A stretch of DNA of 64,000 bases from a bacterium (GTDB lineage Bacteria; Verrucomicrobiota; Kiritimatiellia; CAIKKV01; CAITUY01). The stretch spans positions 124,001 to 188,000 of the forward strand of contig JBAXWB010000003.1 of NCBI GenBank assembly GCA_037128595.1, written 5' to 3'. Made by a program: the position numbers and the translations under genes. Below, in pieces: positions 1 to 10,334 of the stretch; position 1 is the stretch's first letter, and every line of letters begins with the position of its first letter. The notes under the pieces are model-generated. The model saw only the letters and a list, made by a program, of their open reading frames with translations. It did no database searches and was not told where the DNA came from.

Positions 1-2
1 CG

Positions 3-3000
3 GCCAGCGGCACGTTTGTGATCAAGGTGACCCCGACGGTGTCGAGCTGGCCGACGGCCACGGCGATCACCTATGGCCAGCCGCTCAGCGTATCGACATT
101 GATTGGCGGCACCGCCTCGGTGCCAGGCAATTTTGCATTCACGACACCCGCCACCATGCCAAATGCGGGCACGGCGAGTCAGTCCGTGACCTTCACCCCG
201 GCCGATACGGTGAGCTATAACACGGTCGCCGGCAATACAAGCGTGACGGTCGACAAGGCGAATCAGACAATTACCTTCGGGGCGCTGGCTGCCAGGACAT
301 ACGGGGATGCCGCTTTCGGGCTAACGGCCACCGCCAGTTCAGGGTTGGGGGTAAGTTATGTCAGTTCGGATCCCGCCGTGGCGACCGTGTCTGGCAGTAC
401 CGTGACGATACTGAAAGCGGGAAGCACCACGCTCACGGCTAGTCAGGCTGGGGATGTCAACTATAACGCGGCCTCAGCCGCTCCCCAGACATTGGTGGTT
501 GATAAGGCCGACCAGACGATCACCTTCGGGACGCTGGCCGCCAAGACATACGGGGATGCCGCTTTCGGTCTCACCGCCACCGCCAGTTCGGGGTTGGCGG
601 TGAGTTATGTCAGTTCAGATCCTGCGGTGGCGACCGTGTCTGGCAGTACCGTATCGATTTTGAAAGCAGGGGGTACCACGATCATCGGCAGTCAGGCGGG
701 TAATGGCAACTTCAACGCGGCGGCCTCTGTTCCGCAGGCGCTGAAGGTGAATAAGGCGGCACTCGCCATTACTGCGAATAGCCGCAACAAGACCTGCGGA
801 GAGACCGTGACGTTCGCCGGTACAGAGTTCACGGCCACCGGATTACAGAATGGCGAGACCGTTGGGACGGTGACGTTGACCAGCAGTGGCACGGCGTCGG
901 CGGCCACGGTCGGAGCCCACAACATTATTCCCGATGCCGCGACGGGCGGAACCTTCGCCAGTGCCAATTACACAATTATCTACAACGACGGGACGCTCAC
1001 GGTCGTGCCTGCGGCGCCTGCGCAAGTCCGGGTGGAGACAGCGGCAGACGGGAGTGGTACGGTCGTTGGGACACAGACCATCGCGGCGGGCAGTTCAATC
1101 ACGGTTTACGCGATCACGCGGGATATGTACGGCAACTTCGTATCTAATGCCCCGGCGGACACCTGGTCACTGGTAAACATTGCGGGAGGAGTCACAGTTG
1201 GCGACCTGGTAGCGGGAGGAAACAGCAAGAGCGCAATCTTCTCAGGTCATCGGCTCGGAAGCGCCTGCCTGCACGCGTCCCTTGGCACCTTGAGTGCGCC
1301 AGATTCCGGAACGTTAAACGTGACGCTCGGGCCCGCAAGTGCCGCCCATTCGCTCCTGAACCCTGCCACAGCGGCGATCACGGCCAATGGAATGAGCACT
1401 CAACCTATCACGGTGCGACTCAGGGATGCGAACAGCAACGAGTTTACCGCCGGTGGCGCCACGATCATCTTCGCCAGGACAGGGGGCGGTACGCTGGCCA
1501 GCACCATGGATAACGGCGATGGGACCTACTCCACGACGCTAACCGCTCCGACGGCAACGGGAGTGGCAACGGTAACGGCAACGGTGGGCGGGATGCAGGT
1601 CGGGACAGCGGTCGGGGCCTCTGCATCGGCGGTCACTTTCACGCCCGGAGTGGTGAGCGCGGTCAATTCAGCAGTGAGTCCGGCTACGCCGATAATCACG
1701 GCCAATGGAACAAGTGCCCAGATCATCACGGTGCAGGCCCGCGACGCCAACAACAATAACCTGACGGCAGGGGGTGAGACGGTGCTTTTTGCCAAAATGG
1801 GTGGCGGCACGCTGAGTGGCACGACGGACAACGGCAACGGCTCCTACACTGCGACGCTTACGGCCCCGACGGTCACAGGAGCGGCGACGGTAACGGCGAC
1901 CCTGGGCGGGGTGCCGGTCGGGACTGCGGTTGGGGCCGACTCGTCGGTGGTGACCTTTGCGGCCGGGCCACCGAGCGCAGCCAACTCGAGGGTAAGTCCC
2001 GCCACGGCGGTGCTCACCGCCAATGGAACGAGCACCAAGCTTATTACGGTGCAGGCCCGGGATGCGAACAACAATGCCCTGACGGTCGGTGGGGCGGCCG
2101 TAGTATTCGCCAAGACCGGTGGCGGCACACTAAGTGGAACGACGGATAACGGTAACGGGACTTACGCCGTGACACTCACGGCTCCTGCGATCAGCGGCTC
2201 GGCGACGGTGACCGCAACCCTTGGCGGAGTATCGATTGGGACCGCCGCCGGTGCCTCCTCATCGGTGGTGACGTTTGCACAAGCCGCATTCTGGAAGATC
2301 ATCACCATTGATCATAACCAGGTGAGTGCGGCTGATCAGGCTGATTTCCCCGTACTCGTAAAACTCACGGATGCTGATCTGGCTGCTCACGCCCAAAGCA
2401 GCGGCAATGATATTTTCTTCGCCACAAGTGATGGCACTACCCGGATTCCTTATGAGCGGGAAAAATACACCAGTGCCACTGGCGAACTGGTGGCCTGGGT
2501 GAAGGTTCCCCTGCTGAGCAGCACAGTCGACACGGTTATTTATATGTACTACGGAAACTCCGGCGCGTCCGACCAGCAGGAAGCCGCCAGCGTCTGGAAC
2601 ACCAGCTATAAGGGGGTCTGGCATGTCAGGGAAACGGGGAGCGGCGTCTCTGGTGAGTACAAGGATGGCACAGCGAATGCCGTCAATGGGACGTTGACCG
2701 GGGTTAGCGTGTTGAAGACCGTGTATGCCATGACCGGCGCTAGTGCGTATCGCTATGACTATCTGAGCGGCATCGGCAGCTATACGATCGTCAATGGCGA
2801 TTGTATTGAGTATGACGTTTACTGGACCTCTGTGAACGACCTCATTGCCTTTGACTATACCGACAGCCTGGGATCGACCAATCTGAGGGATAGCGGGGCT
2901 GTGGATCAAAATGGCCTAAGCGCTCATCCTGCAACCGATCTGAGTGCCCGCGCCTTGAACAAGTGGTACCACCGGAAGATCGCTATACCGGCGGGGCATG

Positions 3001-6000
3001 TCGGAAAAACGATAAACACCTATTATGACGTCGTCTGTGAAGCCGATGGCAGCGTGACGAAAACCGCTTATCTGGATAACATCCGGATCACCCGGGCGGG
3101 AGCGATCACCAAGAAAATCTACTCCAGCGGGGATTCGGGCGCGCACGTCAACCATCTTACGGCAAACGCCAGCGCTCCCACGTTCTCCAGTATCGCCGAT
3201 CCAGCTTCTTCGTCTGCATCCGGGCTCATAGGTAATGGCCTGAATGCCGACGGGGTCAGGTACGTGAAGACCGCGGGCAGTCCAACCACGGCCTTGGATA
3301 ATTGGACTCTTGGGGCGTGGGTGAATCCAGGCATTGTCAACCAGCATAGTTACGTGATGTACAACGGAACTGAGGCAGGCGGCTACGGGTTCGGCATGGG
3401 CGATGCCTCGGGGGGGCTGGGTAGCAAATTAATCGGACGGTTCGGGCCGGGTAGTTACATCGATAGCGGCTACACATTCCCCTCGGCTAACGCCTGGTAC
3501 TATGTGGTCATCACCAGAGCATCAGGAACTACGCGTTTCTATGTCAACGGCGTCCAAACAACGGGGACCAGCGCGGGTGTTCCCCTTGCGCCAACCACCG
3601 CTCTGACGATCGGTAATGAACTGGCGGACACGGCCGGGACGCCTTTCAGGTATTTCAGCGGCGTGATCGATGAACCCCGCATTTGCGCTGCCGCCCGAAG
3701 CGCCGGGTGGATCGCAACGGAGTACAACAATCAGAACGCCCCGTCCAGTTTCTACGATGTCGGAGAAGAGGCGGTGTATAAGGCGACCCCGATGGTGACA
3801 AGTTGGCCGTTGGCCTCCACGATTACCTACGGCCAGACACTGGCTGACTCGACGCTGACCGGAGGGGAGGCCTCAGTGCCTGGAAGTTTCGCATATACCA
3901 CTTCTGCCGCGACTCCGGAAGCGGGCACGGCAAGCCAGTCGGTGACCTTTACACCGACTGACACCGCCAGCTACAACACGGTCGTTGGAGATGCGATTGT
4001 GTCGGTGAGCAGGGCAAATCAGGCGATCACGTTTGGAGTCCTGACGGCCCGGAGCTATGGGGATGCGTCATTTGCGTTAACGGCGACGGCCAACTCGGGT
4101 TTGGCGGTCAGTTACGTCAGTTCGGATCCAGCGGTGGCAACCATTACAGGTAGCACCGTGACGATCCTGAAAGCGGGAAGCACTACGATCACCGCCAGTC
4201 AGGCGGGTAGTGTCAACTACAACGCCGCCGTCTCTGTTCCGCAGGTGCTGACGGTAAATAGTGCGAATCAGATAATTACGTTTGGAACCCTGACGGCCAA
4301 GACCTACGGCGATGTGCCGTTTGCGCTGACAGCAACGGCCAGTTCGGGGTTGGCAGTAAGTTACGTCTGTTCAGATCCAGCGGTGGCAACCATAGCAGGT
4401 AGCTCCGTGACGATCCTGAAGACGGGTAGCGCCATGATTACCGCCAGTCAAGCAGGCAATGGTAACTATAACGCCGCCGCCACCGTCCCGCAGGTGCTGA
4501 CGGTAAATAGTGCGAATCAGACGATTACGTTTGGAGCCCTGGCGACCAGGATCTACGGGGATGCTCCTTTTGCGCTGACGGCGACGGCCAGCTCAGGTTT
4601 GGCGTTGAGTTACGTTAGTTCAGATCCAGCGGTGGCCACCGTGGCGGGCAGCACGGTGACGATCTTGAAAGCGGGAAGCGCCACGGTTACCGCCAGTCAG
4701 GCGGGTAATGGCAACTACAACGCCGCCGCCTCCGTCCCGCAGGTTCTGACGGTAAATAGCGCGAATCAGGCGATCACCTTTGGGGCGCTGTCATCAAGGA
4801 CTTACGGGGATGCTCCTTTTGCGCTGACGGCGACAGCCAACTCAGGTTTGACGGTGAGTTATGCCAGTTCAGAGCCGAACGTGGCAACCGTGGCGGGTAG
4901 CACGGTGACGATCTTGAAAGCGGGAAGCGCCACGATTACGGCCACCCAGGCGGGTAATGTCAATTACAACGCGGCGGTCTCCGTGCCGCAGACGCTGACG
5001 GTGAACAAGGCTGGGCAAACGATCACCTTCGGGGCACTTTCAGGTAAGAGCTGTGACGATGGCTCCTTCGGGCTCACGGCGACGGCGAGTTCGGGTTTAG
5101 CGGTAAGTTATGTCAGTTCTGACCCTGACGTGGCGTCCGTAACGGATAATACGGTGACCATCTTGAAAATGGGGGTGACGACCATTACCGCAATCCAGTC
5201 TGGCAATTCCAACTTCAACGCAGCGACATCCGTGCCCCAGATGCTTACGGTCGTAGCTGGTGCTCCGACGCAAGTCCGAATCGAGGATAAAGCGGATGGA
5301 AGCGGTTTAGTCGTCGGGGATAAGTTTATCAGGGCGAACGGCTCCAGCACGGTCTATGCCATCACACGCGATGCCGGCAGCAACTTCGTGGCTAATGTGT
5401 CGGCAACGTGGTCTCTGACAAACCTGGGCGGCAGGGTGGTCAGCGGCGATCTGGTTCCCCAGGCCGATGGCAAGAGTGCGATCTTCACAGCACATGGGGC
5501 TGGTGCTGCTAGAATCAAAACGGTGGCCAGCGGGTTATTCGGGCAGTCCGGAATGTTAAACGTACCCCTTGAGCCGGGGGTGATCTCATTACCCGATTTT
5601 GAAGGTGCTGTAGTTGGTTCCGCCAACCCCGGATACCCTGACGAAACGTACTTTGTCAACGATACTGGATTGAATCAATATGCCGAATGGACCATTACGA
5701 CCAATGGTATTGAGAGTGGCTCTGCCGCTGTGGCGCGTCCGGGGCCTAACGCCAGGGGTGGCAGTTCCGGTTCTCTCCAGGCCATGCGGGTGTATTATAT
5801 GCCCTTGTTGCCAAACACGGAGTACACGTTGGGATTCTGGTACAAGGCCGTCGGGGTTGGGTTTTCCGGTGACAATGTCGGTGTTGGGAGCGTAGATCCT
5901 CATGAAAGCGAGATGCAGCTTCAGTTATTTGAATACTCCGGTGCAGATGGGAGTGGTTCTCTTACCGTAAAGGGTCTGGGGAACATTGGTGCCCGAACCA

Positions 6001-9000
6001 ATGACTGGACATACGCTACCTACACCTTTACGACCGATCTCACGACCCACAGCATTGGTCTCAAATTCGGCATGCTTTTCGGGGACGGCAATCAGGCCAA
6101 CCCGACGGATAGTTTTTATATCGACACCACCAAAGCCTTGAACGTCACAAATATCACGGCCGGCAGTAAGGTCTATGACGGTACGACGACGGTCACGCTC
6201 AACTCGGGTAATGCAGGTTTGGTGGGAGTGCAAAGCGGACATAACGTCACCTTGCTGACTTCCGGCGTCAGGGGTGCGTTTTCCAGCAAGACTGCCGGCA
6301 GCGGCAAACCGGTACCGGTGTCGGGCCTGACGCTCAACGGGTCCGATGCCGGATTGTATACGCTGGTTCAGCCGACCATGACGGCCGACATCATGACGAA
6401 AGGGTTGACCGTTACGGGCGTTAGCGCTAATGGCAAAGATTATGACGGAAGCCTGACGACCTCCATTAGCTCCGGTAGTGCAGTGCTGGTGGGGGTGCAG
6501 AGCGGGGACGTCGTGACCCTGGCGGCCGGGAGCGCCGTGGGCACGTTTGCAGAGAAGAATGTGGCCTCAGGCAAGCCGGTGACAGTGTTCGGGTTGGCTC
6601 TTGACGGGGCTGACGCAGGAAACTACACCCTGACCCAACCACCCGCGACGGCAGATATTTCCCGTCGTTCTCTGGCCATATCGGCGACAGGCGTGAATAA
6701 GGGATATGACGGCACTGCCGATGCGAACGCGACGCTGGCGGATAACCGCGTTGCCGGGGATGTCCTGGCCGCGAGTTATTCCGCCGCCAGTTTTGCTGAC
6801 AAGAACGTAGGCGCGGCCAAGCCGGTCAGCGTCACTGGTATCTCGATCTCCGGAACCGATGCCGGTAACTACTCGGCCAATACCGCCGCTAGCACCACCG
6901 CTAATATCTCGGCCCAGGCAATTACCGTGAGGGCGGCTTCCGATAGCAGGATCTATAATGGCACAACCAGCTCGACACCCCTGCCGACGATCACTGATGG
7001 AATTTTGCGCAACCCTGATACCATTGGTTGTGCACAGCATTTTGCCGACAAGAATGTGGGCGCTATCAAGATGATTATCCCGACCTGTACCATCAACGAT
7101 GGCAACAATGGCAGCAACTATACTGTGACCTTGGTCAATGACGCCACGGGTGAGATTTCGGCCAAGGCGCTGACGGTAACAGCCACAGGTGTGAACAAGG
7201 GGTATGATGGGACAACAGACGCGACCGTGACGCTGGGGGATAACCGCGTTGCCGGTGATGTCCTGGCCGCCAGTTACTCTGCGGCCAGCTTTGCGGACAA
7301 GAACGTGGGCACGGCCAAGCCGGTCAGCGTCAGCGGCATCTCGATCGCCGGAACCGATGCCGCTAACTATTCTGCCAACAATACCGCTTGCACCACCGCC
7401 AACATCGCTGGCCGGGTGCTGGCCGTGACGGCGACGGGCGTGAATAAGGGGTATGATGGGACAACAGACGCGACCGTGACGCTGGCGGATAACCGCGTTG
7501 CCGGTGATGTCCTGGCCGCGAGTTACTCTGTGGCCAGCTTTGCGGACAAGAACGTAGGCACGGCCAAGCCGGTCAGTATCAGCGGCATCACGATCGCCGG
7601 AACCGATGCCGCTAACTATTCTGCCAATAATAGCGCCAGCACCACCGCCAACATCGCTGACCGGGCGCTGACCGTGACGGCTACGGGCGTGAATAAGGGA
7701 TATGATGGGACAACGGACGCGACCGTGACGCTGGGGGATAACCGCGTTGCCGGTGATGTCCTGGCCGCCAGTTACACTGCGGCCAGTTTTGCGGACAAGA
7801 ACGTAGGCACGGCCAAGCCGGTCAGCGTCAGCGGCATCTTGATCTCCGGAAGCGATGCCGCTAACTATTCTGCCAATAATAGCGCCAGCACTACCGCCAA
7901 TATCGCGGGCCGGACACTGGCCGTGACGGCTACAGGTGTGAACAAAGGGTATGATGGGACGACAGACGCGACCGTGACGCTGGGGGATAACCGCGTTACC
8001 GGTGATGTCCTGGCCGCGAGTTACTCTGCGGCCAGCTTTGCCGACAAGAACGTGGGTGCGGCCAAGCCGGTCAGTATCAGCGGCATCACGATCTCCGGAA
8101 CCGATGCCGGCAACTACACTGCCAATACTGCCGCTAGCACCACCGCCAACATCGCTGGCCGGGCGCTGACCGTGACGGCTGCGGGCGTGAATAAGGGATA
8201 TGATGGGACGACAGACGCGACCGTGACGCTGGGGGATAACCGCGTTGCCGGTGATGTCCTGGCCGCCAGTTACTCTGCGGCCAGCTTTGCGGACAAGAAC
8301 GTGGGCACGGCCAAGCCGGTCAGCGTCAGCGGCATCTCGATCTCCGGGACCGATGCCGGCAACTACACCGCTAATAATACCGCCAGCACCACCGCCGACA
8401 TCGCTGGCCGGGCGCTGGCCGTGACAGCTACAGGCGTGAATAAGGGATATGATGGGACGACAGACGCGACCGTGACGCTGGGGGATAACCGCGTTGCCGG
8501 TGATATCCTGGCCGCGAGTTACTCTTCGGCCAGTTTTGCTGACAAGAACGTGGGTGCGGCCAAGCCGGTCAGCGTCAGCGGCATCTCGATCTCCGGAACC
8601 GATGCCGCTAACTATTTGGCCAACAATACCGCTAGCACCACCGCCAACATCGCTGGCCGGGCGCTGACCGTGACGGCTGCGGGCGTGAATAAGGGATATG
8701 ATGGGACAACAGACGCGACCGTGACGCTGGGGGATAACCGCGTTGCCGGTGATGTTCTGGCCGCCAGTTACTCTTCGGCCAGTTTTGCGGACAAGAACGT
8801 GGGCACGGCCAAGCTGGTCAGCGTCAGCGGCATCACGATCGCCGGAACCGATGCCGGCAACTACACCGCCAATAATAGCGCCAGCACCACCGCCAATATC
8901 GCTGGCCGGGCGCTGGCCGTGACGGCGACGGGCGTGAACAAGGGGTATGATGGGACAACAGATGCGACTGTGACGCTGGCGGATAACCGCGTTGCCGGGG

Positions 9001-10328
9001 ATGTCCTGGCCGCGAGTTACTCTACTGCCAGTTTTGCGGACAAGCACGTGGGCACGGCCAAGCCGGTCAGCGTCAGTGGCATCTCGATCGCCGGCACCGA
9101 TGCTGGCAACTACACCGCCAATAACACCGCTAGCACCACGGGTGTCATCACGCCCAAGTTGCTGACGGTAACCGCCGATAACAAAACCAGAATCTTCGGG
9201 GCGGCCAATCCTCCTCTGACGGCGACCTACTCGGGGTTTGTTAGCGGCGAGAACCTGGGCAATAGTGGTATGACCGGGAGTCCCGGTCTCTCGACACTGG
9301 CCGCGGGGACGACCCCGCCGGGAGATTATCCGATCAACGTGACCATCGGCACGCTGGCAGCGGCCAACTACGCATTCCTCACTTTGGTCGATGGTTTACT
9401 TACGGTGGCTGTCTTTGAACCTGCAGGGGCTCCCGGAATTGCCAAGATTGAATCCGAAGGGGGCAACGTTGTGCTGACGATGCATGTGGACTCCAACGAG
9501 TGGTGTTCCGTCATCGCGGCCGACGGCGCCCCGGTTGATAACTGGAAGGTGCTGGATACCCTGACGTCCGCACCGCCGAACTATATTTTTACGGATAGCG
9601 ATGTGGTCTCCACCGTCTCCTCCCGGTTCTACCGGGTGGTGATCGCCCATGATGGGATGGTCAGCACGAATCTGGCCACCTATGCCGTATACGTCAAACC
9701 CATGGTGACAGGAAGTTGGTACCGGGTGTCCATGCCTATAGAAGTTGACCCCGCCAACCGGATGGATTCCGGACTGGGCGAGCAGTTGGCGCATGGGCTC
9801 CATGGTGATAATGCCGCTGGCGACAGGTTGTATGCGATGAATTCAGCCGGGGGGTGGGACACACTCCGGTTGAATAGCAATCACCAGTGGACTACCAATG
9901 GGGTGCCGGTCGCATTAGAAATCAATCCCTGTCAGGGGTTCTGGATCAAGCGCATGTCGGGCGGAGTCAATACCCGGGCGATTTATACGGGAATGACGCG
10001 TACCAATGCGCAGTCCATGGTGTTCCGGGCGAAAGACTGGCACCTTGTGGCGTGGCCCTTCGCCACTTCGCGACGGCAGGATCAAGGGGCGGTGCCGGGC
10101 TGGGGCTTTGCGGCCAGTGGCGCCAGGAAAGGGACGTCAGGGATGACGGCCGACCAATTGATTGTCGGGGAAGGCGCCACTGCGGCATCGCTGTTTCTGA
10201 ATACCGACGGGAACTGGTATCGCGCAGGGGCCACCACGCCGGCCTGGGATGTCGCGATGCGCCCCGGGGAGGCTTGCTATTATTATCATAGTGGCTCCGG
10301 CTTCACATGGACGGCAACACAGGAGTAA
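3..10328 (+). CDS. Giant repeat-rich surface adhesin, N-terminus outside window
   Basis: The frame is open from the first bases (codons before the GTG at 18 read on in frame), so this is the C-terminal ~3440 residues of a longer protein. Visible modules by nucleotide position: Ig-like unit (24-260); two 83-residue MBG/Big-like repeats (261-758); MBG-type unit (759-1010); three invasin/Big_1-like repeats with 'DANNN..TAGG' and 'TDNGNG.Y' (about 1340-2280); DUF2341-like domain (about 2285-2580, 'VYMYYGN'-type end); LamG-like lectin fold (about 3250-3760); five more 83-residue repeats (4017-5261); a carbohydrate-binding-like segment (about 5570-6130); twelve YDG repeats (6140-9158); an MBG_2-like unit; and a unique C-terminal region. 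No PEP-CTERM or sortase motif is seen at the C-terminus. First gene of a plus-strand operon ending in an exosortase. Inferred role: long surface filament or adhesin. Repeat naming is by pattern recognition. Confidence 0.9.
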   Translation, partial: ASGTFVIKVTPTVSSWPTATAITYGQPLSVSTLIGGTASVPGNFAFTTPATMPNAGTASQSVTFTPADTVSYNTVAGNTSVTVDKANQTITFGALAARTYGDAAFGLTATASSGLGVSYVSSDPAVATVSGSTVTILKAGSTTLTASQAGDVNYNAASAAPQTLVVDKADQTITFGTLAAKTYGDAAFGLTATASSGLAVSYVSSDPAVATVSGSTVSILKAGGTTIIGSQAGNGNFNAAASVPQALKVNKAALAITANSRNKTCGETVTFAGTEFTATGLQNGETVGTVTLTSSGTASAATVGAHNIIPDAATGGTFASANYTIIYNDGTLTVVPAAPAQVRVETAADGSGTVVGTQTIAAGSSITVYAITRDMYGNFVSNAPADTWSLVNIAGGVTVGDLVAGGNSKSAIFSGHRLGSACLHASLGTLSAPDSGTLNVTLGPASAAHSLLNPATAAITANGMSTQPITVRLRDANSNEFTAGGATIIFARTGGGTLASTMDNGDGTYSTTLTAPTATGVATVTATVGGMQVGTAVGASASAVTFTPGVVSAVNSAVSPATPIITANGTSAQIITVQARDANNNNLTAGGETVLFAKMGGGTLSGTTDNGNGSYTATLTAPTVTGAATVTATLGGVPVGTAVGADSSVVTFAAGPPSAANSRVSPATAVLTANGTSTKLITVQARDANNNALTVGGAAVVFAKTGGGTLSGTTDNGNGTYAVTLTAPAISGSATVTATLGGVSIGTAAGASSSVVTFAQAAFWKIITIDHNQVSAADQADFPVLVKLTDADLAAHAQSSGNDIFFATSDGTTRIPYEREKYTSATGELVAWVKVPLLSSTVDTVIYMYYGNSGASDQQEAASVWNTSYKGVWHVRETGSGVSGEYKDGTANAVNGTLTGVSVLKTVYAMTGASAYRYDYLSGIGSYTIVNGDCIEYDVYWTSVNDLIAFDYTDSLGSTNLRDSGAVDQNGLSAHPATDLSARALNKWYHRKIAIPAGHVGKTINTYYDVVCEADGSVTKTAYLDNIRITRAGAITKKIYSSGDSGAHVNHLTANASAPTFSSIADPASSSASGLIGNGLNADGVRYVKTAGSPTTALDNWTLGAWVNPGIVNQHSYVMYNGTEAGGYGFGMGDASGGLGSKLIGRFGPGSYIDSGYTFPSANAWYYVVITRASGTTRFYVNGVQTTGTSAGVPLAPTTALTIGNELADTAGTPFRYFSGVIDEPRICAAARSAGWIATEYNNQNAPSSFYDVGEEAVYKATPMVTSWPLASTITYGQTLADSTLTGGEASVPGSFAYTTSAATPEAGTASQSVTFTPTDTASYNTVVGDAIVSVSRANQAITFGVLTARSYGDASFALTATANSGLAVSYVSSDPAVATITGSTVTILKAGSTTITASQAGSVNYNAAVSVPQVLTVNSANQIITFGTLTAKTYGDVPFALTATASSGLAVSYVCSDPAVATIAGSSVTILKTGSAMITASQAGNGNYNAAATVPQVLTVNSANQTITFGALATRIYGDAPFALTATASSGLALSYVSSDPAVATVAGSTVTILKAGSATVTASQAGNGNYNAAASVPQVLTVNSANQAITFGALSSRTYGDAPFALTATANSGLTVSYASSEPNVATVAGSTVTILKAGSATITATQAGNVNYNAAVSVPQTLTVNKAGQTITFGALSGKSCDDGSFGLTATASSGLAVSYVSSDPDVASVTDNTVTILKMGVTTITAIQSGNSNFNAATSVPQMLTVVAGAPTQVRIEDKADGSGLVVGDKFIRANGSSTVYAITRDAGSNFVANVSATWSLTNLGGRVVSGDLVPQADGKSAIFTAHGAGAARIKTVASGLFGQSGMLNVPLEPGVISLPDFEGAVVGSANPGYPDETYFVNDTGLNQYAEWTITTNGIESGSAAVARPGPNARGGSSGSLQAMRVYYMPLLPNTEYTLGFWYKAVGVGFSGDNVGVGSVDPHESEMQLQLFEYSGADGSGSLTVKGLGNIGARTNDWTYATYTFTTDLTTHSIGLKFGMLFGDGNQANPTDSFYIDTTKALNVTNITAGSKVYDGTTTVTLNSGNAGLVGVQSGHNVTLLTSGVRGAFSSKTAGSGKPVPVSGLTLNGSDAGLYTLVQPTMTADIMTKGLTVTGVSANGKDYDGSLTTSISSGSAVLVGVQSGDVVTLAAGSAVGTFAEKNVASGKPVTVFGLALDGADAGNYTLTQPPATADISRRSLAISATGVNKGYDGTADANATLADNRVAGDVLAASYSAASFADKNVGAAKPVSVTGISISGTDAGNYSANTAASTTANISAQAITVRAASDSRIYNGTTSSTPLPTITDGILRNPDTIGCAQHFADKNVGAIKMIIPTCTINDGNNGSNYTVTLVNDATGEISAKALTVTATGVNKGYDGTTDATVTLGDNRVAGDVLAASYSAASFADKNVGTAKPVSVSGISIAGTDAANYSANNTACTTANIAGRVLAVTATGVNKGYDGTTDATVTLADNRVAGDVLAASYSVASFADKNVGTAKPVSISGITIAGTDAANYSANNSASTTANIADRALTVTATGVNKGYDGTTDATVTLGDNRVAGDVLAASYTAASFADKNVGTAKPVSVSGILISGSDAANYSANNSASTTANIAGRTLAVTATGVNKGYDGTTDATVTLGDNRVTGDVLAASYSAASFADKNVGAAKPVSISGITISGTDAGNYTANTAASTTANIAGRALTVTAAGVNKGYDGTTDATVTLGDNRVAGDVLAASYSAASFADKNVGTAKPVSVSGISISGTDAGNYTANNTASTTADIAGRALAVTATGVNKGYDGTTDATVTLGDNRVAGDILAASYSSASFADKNVGAAKPVSVSGISISGTDAANYLANNTASTTANIAGRALTVTAAGVNKGYDGTTDATVTLGDNRVAGDVLAASYSSASFADKNVGTAKLVSVSGITIAGTDAGNYTANNSASTTANIAGRALAVTATGVNKGYDGTTDATVTLADNRVAGDVLAASYSTASFADKHVGTAKPVSVSGISIAGTDAGNYTANNTASTTGVITPKLLTVTADNKTRIFGAANPPLTATYSGFVSGENLGNSGMTGSPGLSTLAAGTTPPGDYPINVTIGTLAAANYAFLTLVDGLLTVAVFEPAGAPGIAKIESEGGNVVLTMHVDSNEWCSVIAADGAPVDNWKVLDTLTSAPPNYIFTDSDVVSTVSSRFYRVVIAHDGMVSTNLATYAVYVKPMVTGSWYRVSMPIEVDPANRMDSGLGEQLAHGLHGDNAAGDRLYAMNSAGGWDTLRLNSNHQWTTNGVPVALEINPCQGFWIKRMSGGVNTRAIYTGMTRTNAQSMVFRAKDWHLVAWPFATSRRQDQGAVPGWGFAASGARKGTSGMTADQLIVGEGATAASLFLNTDGNWYRAGATTPAWDVAMRPGEACYYYHSGSGFTWTATQE
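4017..5261 (+). repeat. Five tandem 249-bp MBG/Big-like repeats
   Basis: Five in-frame units start at 4017, 4266, 4515, 4764 and 5013, exactly 249 bp (83 residues) apart. Each begins with a variant of 'NQ.ITFG.L..RTYGD' and carries 'SYVSSDP.VATV' and 'ILKAGS.T.TASQAG'. Two more copies with the same period lie at 261 and 510. The last unit (5013) is the most diverged. Confidence 0.9.
7167..9158 (+). repeat. Eight near-identical tandem 249-bp YDG repeats
   Basis: The GTG of 'GVNKGYDG' recurs at 7191, 7440, 7689, 7938, 8187, 8436, 8685 and 8934, a strict 249-bp (83-residue) period. A ninth, more diverged unit of the same type lies upstream near 6670. Units contain 'YDGTTDATVTL', 'DNRV.GDVLAASY' and 'FADKNVG.AKPVS', the YDG-domain signature. 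The first residues alternate strictly between LTV and LAV along the array, which points to amplification as 498-bp dimers. The high nucleotide identity leaves a long open frame on the opposite strand, which is a by-product. Confidence 0.93.
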
Positions 10329-10334
10329 ATCATC

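Noticed and set aside
6567-9047. 826-residue open frame on the minus strand opposite the YDG array
   Set aside because: It follows the 249-bp period of the sense repeats, has no start signal or family likeness, and is Arg/Gly/His-rich as expected for an antisense frame of GC-rich repeats.
7167-9158. Possible CRISPR-like regular repeats
   Set aside because: Units are contiguous 249-bp in-frame domain repeats without unique spacers; no cas genes are seen.
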